A DNA stretch of 64,000 nucleotides from Paragonimus skrjabini miyazakii. Lineage: Eukaryota > Platyhelminthes > Trematoda > Plagiorchiida > Troglotrematidae. The position numbers and the translations under genes were made by a program. Within the stretch, counting starts at the first letter, position 1. The number at the start of each line of letters is the position of its first letter. Positions 26,301 to 40,310 of this stretch are shown piece after piece. The stretch is taken from NCBI GenBank assembly GCA_014338405.1, contig JTDE01021390.1, forward strand, positions 1 through 64,000, read 5' to 3'. The notes beneath the pieces are model-generated. The model made no database searches, was not told the origin of the DNA, and saw nothing but the letters and a program-made list of their open reading frames with translations.

Positions 26301-29300
26301 CTAGTGCATTAAAACAAAAGGAGAGTATGCGAATGAGCTGAAGTAAATGGAAAAACTGTCCGAGTAAGATTTCTCGATTAATTAGTCCAGAGACAGAGAT
26401 AGTACTTAGGACCTGAAAATCTGGTCACGCAGATAATTTCTTTATCGATGTTGACGGTGATTACTTACTAACTCTGGCGAACTGCTAGACGCCTTTAAAT
26501 TTGATGATTATTCTAATCACCATCTTGTGAATAACATTATGCGAAGATATTCTCCTGATGAGTACAAATCAGTTTGGATATCTGCACATTCGCAATGTTT
26601 AGCGTTGAGCAAAGCAAGCAAGAAAGATCGATCGAATTTACGGAAAATCGAAGGGAATACCAGAAAATATGGTGCAGGGTGAAGAGTTGTACATCAGAGG
26701 GCAAACATCATTTACCTATGCTAATCAGTGGAAACAGGCGGCCATTATTCAGCAACATAGTTGAAGCGAGTAATATCATCGTCGTCGTAAGACGCTAGCA
26801 ACATGCGGGAGTGTTATAATAGCACCTAAATATATCAACCACCGTTTAGCAGCCGGAGGATAGCAGAAAAGTGGATATCCAGCCAAACATGTCTGAAATA
26901 ATTGCTGGCCGTTTACAAAACGTAGTCAGTTTTTGAAGAACAAAAGAGTCCACATCAACTTCCGGTATATTCAAACAAAACCTAAACAAATATTAAACGA
27001 AAAAGCCTAAACTATTCGAAAGTTGATTCGCTAGCCAGTGGTTAATATTCGACGATATTTGGTTTCAAACGTATACAACGATAAGTGGCATGACTCGTGA
27101 ATACCTAATTAACAGAATGGACACAATCAACTGTATCACCCCATATTTTGTAGTGATTCTGAACGTCAGGGTCAGAAATTGAAATAATGCAACTGATCCT
27201 GTACTCTGCCACTCGTAAACACCGAATCATGAGGTGAATCGCATTTATCCAATTAGTAGAACGTTTACAAGTTACACACCAACTAAGGCAATTGACTCGT
27301 CTACAACAAACGTGGTAGTCGAATGAACTCAGGTCTTCAAACAGGAACACGACGAATGTTGACTCGGATTTAGATTTCATCCATCATTACGTGTTATGGC
27401 AAAATGAAGACAAAACCGGTCAAGGTGGAATGTCTGTTCAAAAGCAAAACACATGTATCTTAACGAAGCCAAGACCTAGTGGTTGAAAGTATTGGAAGGA
27501 AATTCAGTCAAACAAATTGTCACTAAATAACCCAAACACTAATGACCTCAAGTTCTAGGTGCCCAAGCGAAGCTAAGTGGACTGGAGGTCCAGCGGATAG
27601 GAACTTGATCTATAAGACAAAAGTGTAGGATTCAAACCTCGTCAAAAATGACGACACCATGTCCACAGTTTCAGATATGATCAGGACTGGCGTGGACGTG
27701 ACAATAAGCGTGCTTTAACGCAATCGTGAAGATACGGACGGACAAGGAGGTGAACCACTAATACGAATCAATAAGGCCAAAAATAAAGACTGATGTTGTC
27801 AGGATATGGACAGAGGTATCTTAATTCGTGAAAGGCCAATGAATTTGGGTCAGGCTGGGGAAAAAACATTGGTTCGGATTACTTTCACTAAAACTTTGTG
27901 TTCTGCCAAACACCTTAGGATGCACTCTGAGGTTTCAGAACGTGAAGTGGTTCTCTAAGACTGCTACGATTCCGTGAATTTAGGATTAGATACTGTAGTA
28001 ATTCATGTTGTTAGTCCGTATCAGTAGTAGTAAGGCAGCAAGAAGACCAGTGCCTCCACGGTTTAATCGGGTGTTACCAATTTAAGATATCTAGCTGAAG
28101 CTGTAGAGCAACTGTCAAGATGGTGTTACTCTGCGACTATGAAGCACAGCCACTAGAGACAAAGGACACGGAAGGTAGACAAACATTCATCCAGTGATGT
28201 GTGCATCCAGCTGCATCTATCCGATACTATTAGCCAGCGGATAGTGATGAATCCGAGACCGCTGAAATTTTTGTATTAGCTACAGCCATAAAGAAACCCG
28301 TAACAATGTTCCATGATGCTCCAACTCTCAAACCGACGGTTTACAGTGACCTATTTCGTTCATGTCCGTAACCAACGAAAAAACCTGACAATCTGCACAT
28401 CCATCCAAACGAATAGGGTATCACCAAGTCATTAACATATACATGGTCTTGATCGTATTCCTGATCAGGTAGTGTGCATAGAATCTAGGTGGTCTAGAGT
28501 AACCGGCTTTCATGAGGGTTACCGCTTAGAATCTAGTTCAACATTTAACTAATCGGAAAGTCCAAATGAGAACTAAACGGACCGAAGTACAACGTGCGTT
28601 CAGAAACGACGGCTAGTAGACATTTTATCTGTGTTTGAAATGTCACAGCTTGTGAACTCCATGTCACTGGTAGATGTTGGTTAAAACAAGGTGCACAATA
28701 GACAGTGTAACAGAGATTGAAGGACCGCAGTTTGGTCTGAGCGTTGTGTGCCATTGAACTAAAGACAACCGGTACCAAATTAATGACTAGCTGCGTTTCA
28801 GCTGTTAGTGGTGCGTGAACTACTTTCTGAGACGTAGAACGCTAATTACGTATAAACGATCGTTTCCGACTATCTTAGACAGACCATGGTATTTCAAGTG
28901 CTTACTAGACTGTTTGGCATCTTCCATATCATACGTCCTTTATAACCTAATACTTGCTAATCAATCTTCACCTCGAGAAATATACTGAGGTACGTATAAC
29001 ACGAGAAGCATTGCTCCTAGATGCAACGAACAGCGACAGAACGAAGCATAACGATCTGTCTACTGTCACATTTAGGTTGGTTACTTGAACCGGCACAAAT
29101 TCGAATTTTAAACAGGTCAAGTAAGGAACTACCAATACATCCTATATCGGTGTAACAGTGACACAACCAACAAAATGTGAAGGCTAATTATTGTCCAGAG
29201 GGAGAAAGCTCCAAGACAAGGTTTGTATACTATCATAAAGATGAGAAATAAATCACACCTATGTGTACAGCATAACTAGAAGATGGAAATAAAAGCGATA

Positions 29301-30246
29301 CTAATAAATTAAAGTAATACCAAGAACTAAAGACTAGCCACCCTTAACATCGTAATAGTGTTAGACCGACTACCATTTGGTTCTGTGTGTAAAGAACGGA
29401 TATATAATGGTTTACCGCACAGGTTTCAGCAAAAGGCAAAGCATACTCATTGATTGAGCAACATAACTGTTGTGACTGGGCTTAAGGCTTATGAGGGCGT
29501 AAACAGAACAGAATAACGGTCAATCGAACGGCGGATAACAGCACGATGGATAATCGTAATGAACAACGGAGTACAGAGTATACGCGGTCACTTAGTCTCT
29601 TTTCAGTCAACCCATGAATCCGAAGCTACCGCATGAACACAGGGAAAAGAATGGTCTTCAAACAGGGCTATTTTTATGTCTCTCAGCTCGAAGATAACGT
29701 GGTCACAAACCCATTCGTATTTATACGGTTCGCGACAAGCAACAAAACACAGCCAAAAAGTATGGACCAGACAAAAGTCCAGACAGTTCAGTCAAGGCGT
29801 GTAGTCGGGACGACAACAACAGCTGTCACGACGGCTGAGGACGTTCGTAAAGACCGGAGAAGTACATGACCATAACAAGGATGAAAATCACTCACAAGTG
29901 TCTTTTGCTAGTCTTCTTGTCACACAATCACGGTCCGCGAACATGCATATACAACATTACCATACAAAGGTAAATATGTGAATACTCTCATCCAACAAAG
30001 ACTAAAATTTGCTGTCATAGCTGCAGACAAAGCATCAGAACTAAGATTGATCAACTAAATGACATGGTTGTTCGGCACATTGACAATAGACCCACCAGAC
30101 TCATTCGCCGCGCGGGTGTGCTGTTCTTACTTCAATCAACCACTCGTTGTGTATCTACTTGCATTAATGAATGTCTGTCAAGCACAGTCCGTGTATTGCA
30201 ACCGGTGGGAACGGTGAAAATGCCCAGACAGTAAATAATACGTAAC

Positions 30247-30510
30247 CTAAGCGTTACTCACGAGCGAATGCGGCTGAACGTTTGTACATGATAATTCAGT
30301 TGTGAGTTGAATGACGCAGTGGTAGACATGGTTGCTTTATGGAGGCTTGACTGGAGTCCAACTTCGGGCTGTGGCAAGGATATGCACTAGCGAGGAGCTC
30401 TAACAAGAGCGAAACTCGAGTCCAAAGCTTACATTATTGAAAAAAGCTGGTTGCAATGTTCACGTGTATGTGACTGTGAGTGGTGTTCAACTTATATTTG
30501 AACATTTGCT
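30247..30510 (+). repeat. SINE copy with ribozyme, core mutated
   Basis: Plus-strand copy. Head TTACTCACGAGCGAATGCGG is followed by an A-box-like TGACGCAGTGG and a weakened B box near 30355. The ribozyme follows, then a diverged tail ending with GAGTGGTGTTCAACTT. In the hammerhead, stem II GCTCTAACAAGAGC (30397-30410), GAAA (30411-30414) and CTCGAGTC (30415-30422) are perfect, but the first core box reads GCGAGGA instead of CTGATGA (30390-30396), so it should not cleave. Confidence 0.78.
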
Positions 30511-32954
30511 TTGAAAAAGACAGTGAATCTTTGTCTATTAAACAGTGCGTAGGTGAAGGAAGCGCAGACAAAACCAACTTCACTCGTTTGTCTCACGTAC
30601 CAACAACCAGAATGGGTTTGAACCAGTCCGGACTAAACACTCACGCTTAACAGTGTAGGTATCTTAACGCGATGAAACCACTTCAGTGTTGAGTCCTTGT
30701 GGTTATGACCACCTGAGGCGCACCGAACAGCGGAAGAGGGTGGTGGCGACGTTAGGTGTTTATTATATGAAAGAGGTTCGGCTAAATTACCAACATAAAA
30801 CAATAATTATGTTAAGTAAACGTTGAGAAAGAGTGCATCAAGCTCGAGCAACTGGTCTAGGAAACTGAGGAACGATAAAAGGCGCGAGGGCGCTTGTCAA
30901 ACAGAACCGTACATGCCAGTAAACGTAAGCAAGCATAACGTCAAAAACCATCGTATAACTGGACTGAAATGAACGAATAAGGAAGAACACAGAGCATACG
31001 TATTACATACCCATTTTGGCATGTACACAACTAAACAGTAATGTCTCAACGAGTAATGTGGTCAAGCGACAATAAACTTCGTTAGATGGTTCCGGTTTCT
31101 TCTGTAAACCAGCTTCGGAAATTCGAATGTTATGAACATGATCCGGTCAAATCGCTAAAGCGTCTGCAACATAGTCGAGAAGAGAATGAGTCTCCTAGGC
31201 ACACTTAAGTGAACCCAGATACTAAATGAGGCTAAATGGCTAGACTCACACAACACGTGAACCCGGTGCCATTTCGAAAGGTTGTACCAAAGCACCAGAC
31301 GTCTGGTTCACCTCTGAAGTCAAGTCTTTCCCGCCATAACGATTTCTGTCTACGTTTTGTCAGCATAAATTCACTTTTCAGATAAAATCAACCAAACATT
31401 ACAACGACCAAAAGCTATTCATTAAAAGAGAACAATGCCGGGTAAAATTGACCGATGTGTCCTGAGGTAAACTGATAGAGATATCGTTCGTGGTTTCACG
31501 AAGTTGAGCAATCAATGTATGAAGTGAATTTTAAAACATTCCGTTTCGACATCCGACTACTGAATCTGGAAGAACATTGTTTTTAAAAGCCTTGTGTAAC
31601 CCAGACTCTGGCAAACAATATCATCTGTTACCGGGTTATCATGCCGGGAAACGGCGAGATCGATCAAAAAATCAGATAGGACAGAAATATGGAGAAACAA
31701 AACCACACACCGATTTGTGAAAAGTGAAGGTGTGCACAAACTCTTTATCGTGAAAAGTATAAAAAATCAAACTACCTTAAATGAAGAGGGGTTTTGATGA
31801 ATGACACAAACTTATCAAAGATATACAGAGGGATAATCTGTCCAATTTTAGCTAGGAACTCAAAAAATGCTTTAGAAAAAAAGATCTGATTTGTTAAATG
31901 AATACATAAAACTGTGTCGGAGAAAGATTTGAAACACGCGAATTAAATTAAGGGAGAAGGATCGTCGGTCTAATTACAATATAAAATGACCTATAGGAAT
32001 GGGCCTATGACCGCGAAGAGAGAGAAAAACTAACAGTGAGAGCACAAAGACTCGCTAAAACGACGTGTTAGCCTACCATCAAGTAAGTACAACCAGGTGG
32101 ATTATCCACACTCGAAGACATTGCAGACAGTGAAAATGCTTCTGAAAACGTCCAAGGAGAAATGTCACAACCCTAGGTTGAACGGGCTGATGTTTGAAAA
32201 ACAGTGTATCACGTACAATTTTGTAAGACGGTTGTTTATCTTAGTTGTAGCGTGTTATTTTCGCAGATCAGCCAAAACTTCACAAAACGAAAATTTACAT
32301 TACGTCAATCACTACTTAACGGTCGGCGTCTGTTATTGAGATTTCTCATCAGCGTTGAAACGCGAACTACTTGAACTGAGTTATCTACAAAGCTCAAGAG
32401 AAAAATTCTCTTACTATTGGGGGATGCTATTGACAGGTTCCATATAAATCAGTTGGTGTGCTTCGTATTGTCAAGATTGTCAGAAGCTAACAGCCAAAAA
32501 AAAACATACACCGCAATGTCTACCAAACACGTCGGACAAATTCATCATCATCATCAGACATAAATATATCAGTGGTTCTCACAGATGCATAACTGCGATA
32601 CAAATGTGGAAAAAAGCCCTGAACAGGAAGGGACCCAACTGCTAAAAGACAACTATCGCTGTTCCCAAATAATCAACATCGGAGAGCCTACACCTTGAAG
32701 ACAAACAACTGAGTTATGAGTGAATGTAGGGCGCCATGAGCAAGATAGCTTTCACTGTCCCGCATCAACAAGTGTAATTATTTCACAGATAACTCGACCA
32801 GACAACCACGACATTCACGCCATTAAGCCTGATTAGGCACCATCTCATCTAAAGTCTCCCGTTCCCGACTCTGTGGGTCACGAGGTCCCGAGCTCGGGAG
32901 ACTAACCCGACCTACAGTAGCTAACCCCTTATGGAATAATTTCATTTCTCGTAC

Positions 32955-33450
32955 CTCACGTCAGGCGGTGGCAACGTCGGCAAAGAGTGCTCGGTGTGGC
33001 AGATGATTAGTTAGTATGCCTAGTACACGGCCTGGATATCCAAGTCTGTGCAAATGTAAGGACTGAACAAAACTATTCGTTTGAAGATCAAAACCAACTA
33101 CCCGCTTCCTAATCTCTTCGTTGCTTACTCGTTGGTGTCACCCGATGCGAGTGGTCGAGCCCAGACGTCGGTGGTCAAATAGTTGAAGATGGCTCGCATC
33201 TACTACACTGAGCAGTCATGTTTCGCTACCGTAAAGTAACACAGCTCCCAATATTGAATTACGTACGCGACATTTAGGCCTCAGAAAAACGCCTCCCTGT
33301 CATCTGAGATGTCTTAGAATAACGAATGCTGCACTAACCCTAGAGGTACGCGTTCCTATTTCATTCCTTACAACTGGGACGCCGCTGATGCAGCTCCCCA
33401 AGTAGACAAACCGGTCAGTATTCGTAACTTCATTATTCAACATTAAATCA
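32955..33450 (-). pseudogene. non-LTR RT C-terminal fragment
   Basis: Minus-strand remnant of the same domain as 19774-20290. It reads LMLNNEVTNTDRFVYLGSCI near 33440, then AVLLYGSETW (about 33240), FDHRRLGS, HQRVSNEEIRKRVV (about 33120), SLHLHRLGYPGRVLGI and LPHRALFADVATA near 32975. Stops interrupt the frame in several places. No RT catalytic part adjoins it; to the right lies a Penelope fragment, so the copy was 5'-truncated or cut by later insertion. Confidence 0.85.
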
Positions 33451-33554
33451 GATACTTTCACATGTGGCATATCATTTCAACAGTTATACAAAACACAATC
33501 ATTTCCAAGGGACCAGACCTGAGCCACACCGAAATCATTTCTTATTATGTGAAA

Positions 33555-33780
33555 TTTCAGTATCAATGTGACGAAAAACCGTGACGAACAATTGTTTTTG
33601 ATAATTCGTATGTATGTAAACAAGACAAAGATGTTTATCAGAATGTCATTGGATCATGTAGGGCGTTACACAGTATACAAGCCCTTATCGGCTGGTCACT
33701 CAGACAGCAAATCACAGGTGTTAATGATTAGTGGTTTAAAATTCCACTCACCATTACTTCACACAGTTACTGGTTAAAGC
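33555..33780 (+). pseudogene. Penelope-like fragment, inverted relative to neighbour
   Basis: Plus-strand fragment, open for about 69 codons (33568-33777). Its DNA matches the reverse complement of 34730-34935: shared blocks are GAACAATTGTTTTTGA, GTAAACAAGACAAAGAT and CATTGGATCATGTAG. The encoded YVNKTKMFIRMSLDHV corresponds to CVNKTKISIRIPLDHV in the other copy. It is therefore part of a second Penelope copy facing the first. No catalytic motif is included. Confidence 0.75.
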
Positions 33781-33784
33781 TTGG

Positions 33785-34950
33785 ATGGGTATACAAATCG
33801 ATGATGTGACCTTTGGCCCTGGAAACTGCAGGGTTTGCACAAATTTTTGGTGTGGACACAAAGTCGGATTGCGTAATAGAATGATGAACGATTCAGCAAC
33901 AGCCAACATCCGTTGTTTGACCAATTTGGGGTGGCTGGCCGGAAATCTGCAGACATCACGGAACACTGAATGGAGTCAACCCGGTGATCAATATCCGTCA
34001 GACGTGCGACGACTGCACCTGTTGATGGATTTGGTCGAACCTGTTCGTAGCTACGCTGGATGATGTTCTTTGGTCCATTTTGACAAAAATCTCGTCGTAT
34101 GACTTACATATTCTGCAGTACAACAGCACGAAAATAAGCACACAATCATGGACAGGTCGAGGACAAGGAGTTTGTCTATCAGCCTTGAAGTCAGAAGAGG
34201 GCATGTGGTGAACCAATTGGCTCCTGGTCTATTGTGTCTGCAGAGCACATTTTCATTGCTCTACTAGTCAGGCAGGGGATGAGGTTTCGTTTTTGCTTTA
34301 GAGGCACAAAACGATTAAGATTTGTATATTGCCCAGTTCAATTTACTCTACGATAAACGGAGCGTTGTAAGCTACCATCTAGACGCCTATTCAGGGTCAC
34401 ATCTAGAAAATGAAACGAGTTTTCTGATTCCGTTTCAGAAGAAAACGTGAGGGCGGGATGCGCCTGGTTGAACGACACTACGTAGATCATGCTCAGACTT
34501 CAGTAGAACAAAGATATCGTCTACGTATTGTCGATAGAAAAACAAACCGTTAATAGATTGACTCAATTGTTGACGTTCAAGCTCATGTATGAAAATATCC
34601 GTTAGTACTGGGCCCAACTGGGATCCCACTGCGACGATAGAGTTCGCTGTTAAACTTAAACCGGACATTGAGAGTACACCATAAAAGCAGTTCCTTCAAC
34701 ATAAGTGTCGATATTGTGAACTGAGAGTTCAATTGGTCGACATGTACACAAATGAAATTGACAATCTCTGAGTGACTAGCCGATGGGAGCGTGGATATTG
34801 TGCAACGCACTACATGATCCAATGGTATTCTAATAGAAATCTTTGTCTTGTTTACACACTGTTTTGATTTCGCTGAACCTATATAGCCGTATTTATCTGA
34901 TGACGGATTGTCAAAAACAATTGTTCTCCACAGATTTTCTCGTAAATTCA
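33785..34950 (-). pseudogene. Penelope-like element reverse transcriptase
   Basis: Minus-strand Penelope-like RT. From 34951 it opens with NLRENLWRTIVFDNP and the NKTK..IRIPLDHV block, then after divergence VGSQLGPVLTDIFIHELE (about 34640) and FYRQYVDDIFVLL (about 34540). The YVDD catalytic pair is intact here, unlike the copy at 18.2 kb. Further on, in a shifted frame, come FHFLDVTLN, SLQRSVYR and TGQYTNLNRFVPLKQKRN (about 34430-34290), typical of the Penelope thumb, then ADTIDQEP and weaker similarity to about 33790. No GIY-YIG block is clear. Frameshifts and stops show it is dead. The inverted partner fragment lies directly left at 33555-33780. Confidence 0.82.
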
Positions 34951-35306
34951 ATGAAAATTGTCATGTAATTAAGATGCATTCGAATACTACCAGCCGCTTT
35001 GACACGATGAAGAAATAAAGAAGGTCATCAAACTCTTTGTTTCTGAACGAAGTATTATAAAAAGCCAGTAGAAAGATTCACGTTGCAGTTAATATTTTAA
35101 AATAAACTTAGTCGGAAACGTTGTTGCAAGAGTTCAGAAACTGAGTGAATACAGGATCAAGATATGGCGTCCCGTTACCCGATAAAATGTTGGACGATAT
35201 ATGATTGTTAATGTTACTGAGCGAGTTACTGTGATGAGAAAGACGTTAACACAAAAAATCAGCATAACTTACAAAAAAAAGTGAACTGGTGTCGGTTGTA
35301 TCTATC

Positions 35307-35326
35307 TTTCAAGTTAAAACTTGAAA
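35307..35326. repeat. short inverted repeat
   Basis: TTTCAAGTT and AACTTGAAA separated by two bases, with a weaker outer GGTTGT/ACAACC pair. No gene adjoins it. Confidence 0.5.
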
Positions 35327-38300
35327 ATCGGACACAACCCTGTCACTCCCAAGTTTTATTAGTGTATATCTTACCTCGACTGTTTTTAGGCGTTAGTTGG
35401 ACATTGACCCATATGTTTTGTTTTATTACGTCAACGTGACAGTTGTGCGAGTAGCCAGTTCCTCACTATTATACTTCGCTTGCAACACCTTTTCCGAGCT
35501 CAGCTCGTTCCCATTATTTTTTAACCTCTTGACTGCTCGGAAGAACTACGTTAGGTATGAATGTCATATTATATGATCATAATTTATCTGTAGCCTGCTT
35601 CACACCAAATTGCAATGCATTTTCCGGAAAAGATTCGTCGATCGAAATTGTTGAGATTGCCTATCTATTTAGTTTGATAATTTGTTCAATAGCAAAGTGG
35701 AGTTCTGAATCAATCTTGTTTTCATTAGTTGGTTAATCGTTATGCGGTGCTCAACGCCTTTGTGGGAAATCGTACATCAGTCGAGGATATGGACGGATAA
35801 ATTGTGCTATAAATATGTTATAAATTGTGCCACGACTTGGTTACTGTTTAGTTGATTGGATATTCGGAATTATTTGAAACAGACAATGATAATGGGATCG
35901 TTTGCATGCTAGTGAAATGGACCTAAACTACGATCATCCGATTGTGTTTAGAGAAGCACCCTGTTCCAGTCAATTGGTGATTGTTCTTGGTCGGAATTAA
36001 GAAAATGACAAACACCCCGGAATATTGCTCGATATTAATAACAGTTATAACGAGAAGATGAAAAAATAATTGTACGTAATTTGCAATGTAAACTGGCTGA
36101 GTTGGATCATGTTAATTAAGCAAATACATGAGTAGTCTGAATGACTGGAACTGTTGTCTGACATCTTTCGGTTCAGTGATATGTTATTTACCACCCCCAT
36201 CGAACCCATATAAATGTGTTGTATTTAGCCTGATGATGAAACACCGAAAACGAGCTTGTTTGCTACGCGTTTCTTCTCATGACTGAACCGGGTATATTCA
36301 CAGTATTGAATGAATACTGTTCAAAATAAGTTCTGATAAAGTAATAGATCAGCACGATGAATGGCTCTCGGTAAAAATTAACATGCATTCTGCGGAAACA
36401 GGCGAATCCAAATTTAGCTATTCAACAGGAAAAACATGTGTGAACTGTTTAGCGAAGGAATAACAATATAGTTTGACTTCATTCACTGAAAGAGAAAACG
36501 GATTGACCGGCAGAAAAGGCAACAGACATTCAGCGTGCACCTATAGTCGCTCAGATTCAAGTACGCCTGGTAGGATGATCACTGCTACCAAAGTCTGGCA
36601 CTTTGGAGGGTGGATTGGTAAATCGCACTTTTCTCCCATAAAGTTACAAACGTAGACGATTCGAATGTGGTGTAAACAATTATGCAACGCAAAGCAATGG
36701 TGGTTGAGTCTACAAACGAAAAATCAACTAAGCACATCAAAAGAACCGAACGGTTCTTCCTGGTTAGTGAGTTAGATTGTAGTTACTCATAAAATATGCG
36801 TTTTTTAAAATTGTTGTTCATCCAGAATCACTGTCAAACTCAAGATGAGAGCTAGTATGGATGCTTCGGTCTTCGCATAATAAGGACCACTAAACTTTAC
36901 CTGTTCAAGCTCTCGAATATAATCTTACGGAAAATATTTGGAAAAGACTCAACCGAACGAATCTCATGATTACAAAATTACAAACACTTTCGGATAAACC
37001 GTTGATGATTTCAGAGGCACGGCGCAGACAAAGCAAGAATGCATCACGGTGCTTAACAACAGCGTACAGCAAACTTCACCAATTGCGAACGTGACCAACA
37101 TCAACAAAAGATAGGGAAACGCTGCCCTTTCCTGAGCCATACTCACTCACACTCGGTCTACGATGTTTGACAACAATCTTTGGCCATTTTCTGCTAAAGT
37201 GCACATAGGTTTGAAAGATGCGAAGTGATAAATTGATATGAAAGGTAGGCGTTTTGTGGAAAGTGACAATTCATAAGACGGCGTTCAGGCACATTATCTA
37301 AGAGTTATACCATCATTTCTAGGCTGATTTAAATTCGTTTGAACGATTCCAGTTCACTACGTATGTGATGTGACCGTCAAGGTTGCCGCATCAACAATAC
37401 TTATAAGTATTGGCACCCAGCTACTCAGACAAACTTCAGTAATATAACTAAAAATGAGAAAAGCGCCTGGACTGTGAATGGAAGTGAAACCTTGACCAGT
37501 AATGGACGGTAAATTGAATACACGAAGCTAAAATAAAAAGTGGAAAGTTGACGGAATCCATAGTTGGACACCCAACTACATAGATGAGTGACCACCAAAA
37601 AGTTGAAGACAAATTCGTAATATAATGTGCCAGTTTTTAGCAGCCAGTTGGCTGATGCCACCACTTGTCAGCATACTGAAAACTGCAGATATTAATTTTT
37701 TGAAATACAGACTTGGACATAAAGCGAACGAGGGTAGTTCGCACAAATTGGTTGGGTCGAACTTGAAATAAAAGGACACAGTTGGTGCCTCTAACTCGAT
37801 ACATTGTTGTATGTGTACTGGTAGAATATTAACTCACCAAGAGTGAATGAAGCGATTTATTAATGTTACTAATGCGGACCCCTCGGTAACGGTCAATTTG
37901 ACGAGCCTTACTGTTCACTAAGCAAGTCCAAAGTTCACTCAAAACAGCACATATATCCACAGCTCCGCAGGTCGATCGTTGAAGATAAAAATTGGTGACG
38001 TACTGGGACACAGAACGAAAGGCTATTGAATCAGAATTTCGTCACGAGGTTCCGTGGAGAAAAACACGCACAGAGATTTCAAGGTAAAGGATCCAGCAAG
38101 GGTATGGAAACAAATGGGATCTCAGGTGGTAGTTGTTCCGTTAAGTCGTGAGTTTTTGCCTGTTCCAGCTCTGACGAATGAGCTGGCCTTTCTGAATCAT
38201 GTCGCTAGTAGTTTCAGCCAAATGGATTTATTGTAAAAACACCCACTATTTTGGTGTCCGTAACAAATGGTCAGTTATTTCGAGATGAAAATGATCCGAC

Positions 38301-39204
38301 TCGCCAAACAGGCCAATTGTGGGAGTTTTAGCCGATTTGTTACGAAAACGCTATCCTATTCAGAGCGAGTTGACACCGGTTGCGTTCACGTGTCGAGTTA
38401 TAGAAGGAAAATTATGAGAGCAGGTAAAAAGGCGACAATTTATGGCAAGTTCAAATCGATTGGTCTAAGAACTAATGGTACTCAACAAAGGTCGCTCAGA
38501 CGAGCCATTCTATCAAGGGAGCACACGTGTATAACAATTTGGCAAATCAAGATCGACAGTTGTGCTCATTTTCTTGTCAGCCCTCACATCGACCGCGATT
38601 GGCCCAGCACGTTTAATTTGTCTACAATGTGCACGTATACGTCGTTTATACATAACAGTCGATAACATGACGATATGATGCTTTTGCCTGAGACGAAAAA
38701 CGTGATGAGGAATAGGCTAGATGAACAAATCCGACTAGAAATCAGAGGTGAATACAAGAGCAAGAAACATGGATGCAGACACACCATCGAATGCAGCAGA
38801 CCGCCATCTCGGACAGCGATTTCAAGCAACAATTTGAGTGACCACGAGGTTTCTAACTGCGTAGGCAACACCTATTCACGGTACTCAAGGGGACTGGCAA
38901 GAGCTTCACAGCTCATGGTCACATCATTCTCCATCCGGTTCACGTTTTTGCCGAAACGTTGGCAGTCGTGGTAAATAACGTCAAGTGCACGCCATGTTGA
39001 TGTGTGAATCACACGGAACACATAGTGTGTTTGTACTACCCGATCAGTGGACAGATCACATAGGAGAATAAAAAGGTGAGTCATGGCAGGTATTACCAGT
39101 TAAAACCATCTTTTAAAAAGATGTCAGGATATCACGTGACAATCACAGGGATATTAACATTGATTCTGTCAAATTCAAAATGCTTAACAGCCTTAAAGTG
39201 CGGT

Positions 39205-40310
39205 GACTTTTGAAACACAGAAAGAACCAAATCGGAGAAGAACAGGCTGGTTTCCTAGCTGGTCGCAAATGTATCAATCACATCTTCACCTTTCAACAAA
39301 TACTCGAGCATCTACACTTCTTCCTTCAGACAACAATCGCTGCATTTTTCCACATAAAGGCTGCTTTTCACTCGCTTTTCGACAAGCTCTCCGGAGTTGT
39401 CCAGATCGTAGGGAAGTCCCAATGAAGCAGGTATGCGTTGTATTCTCGTACTAAGTGCAGAATGTGCACCTATGGGCAACTATTTCGAGCAATCTCTACG
39501 TCAAATGGCGTTCGACAGGGGTGACCCATCTCCTACTTCCCTTCTCAATGTTGTGATGGACCATACTCTAGAACGAGCACTCAGAGACTTCAAGGATTTC
39601 CAAATGGAGCTTCTATCAGACAGTGTGATAACGGATATCCAGTATGTGGACGACACTACTTCATTCAATTCTTTTGCAAAGAACATGCAGATCATGCTGA
39701 CTAGTCTGTGTGGTATACACCTTACATATTCAAATTGTAGTGTTGATATAAGATTGGGTTAGCACTGCCCCAGGATTTGTTATTGCAGACAGACCACTGG
39801 AGACTGTCCATCGTTTCATCTGCATGGCCAGTTTAGTATCGCAAGCCTGCAGAATTACAGACGAGGTGTCCACAAAGATTGTGTAGGCACATAGTGCATC
39901 CGCAAAACATCGTCATGGTTTACAATGCATGTTTTATAAAACGCGTGAACTACTATTTCTGTTTTATAGATTAGAGATCTGCCCATTCGTATGGAAAGTT
40001 CAGGTACACTTCCGATATCCGATCACTGTTGTCCGCTAATTAACCTGTATCAAATGGGTTAACTCTTTCAGCAATCCCAACGGCCTGTCGGTGTATAGTT
40101 CGAAAACGCACAAGTTCGTGAACGATAACCTAGATAGAGAAAGTAGCGCTGGTTGGGTCATGTACTCCGTATTTTGACAAAGCGTCTGCTGCACCGCGCC
40201 CTGTTTAGTACAGCTGCTGATAGTTGGAAGAAAACGTAAAGAAGCCAGGCGATGACGTGATCAAAGGCTATCAAAAACTTGACCGTTTCGCTGAGAAAGG
40301 TTGATCAGGT
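39205..40310 (+). pseudogene. non-LTR retrotransposon RT, second family
   Basis: Plus-strand RT remnant. It starts abruptly with IGEEQAGFLAGRKCINHIFT (about 39230) and runs through the motif A region, where the usual DLKAAFDS is changed to HIKAAFHS. Then come the region corresponding to GVRQG (RQMAFDRGDPSPTSLLNVV), LERALRDF and DIQYVDDTTSF (about 39635-39665). The YxDD pair is intact while the first catalytic Asp of motif A is lost. The C-terminal domain follows, much decayed, from RPLETVHRF (39790) to about 40310. The 3' half (39810-40250) matches 55770-56230, so both stem from one family. The endonuclease part is not found upstream; 38.0-39.2 kb is unassigned. Confidence 0.82.

Noticed and set aside
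36230..36255. CTGATGATGAAACACCGAAAACG resembling a minimal Penelope hammerhead
   Set aside because: Stem II would be two pairs at most and no stem I partner is evident.
38267..38665. 132-codon plus-strand open frame upstream of the non-LTR RT at 39.2 kb
   Set aside because: It lacks endonuclease motifs, so it could not be joined to that element.
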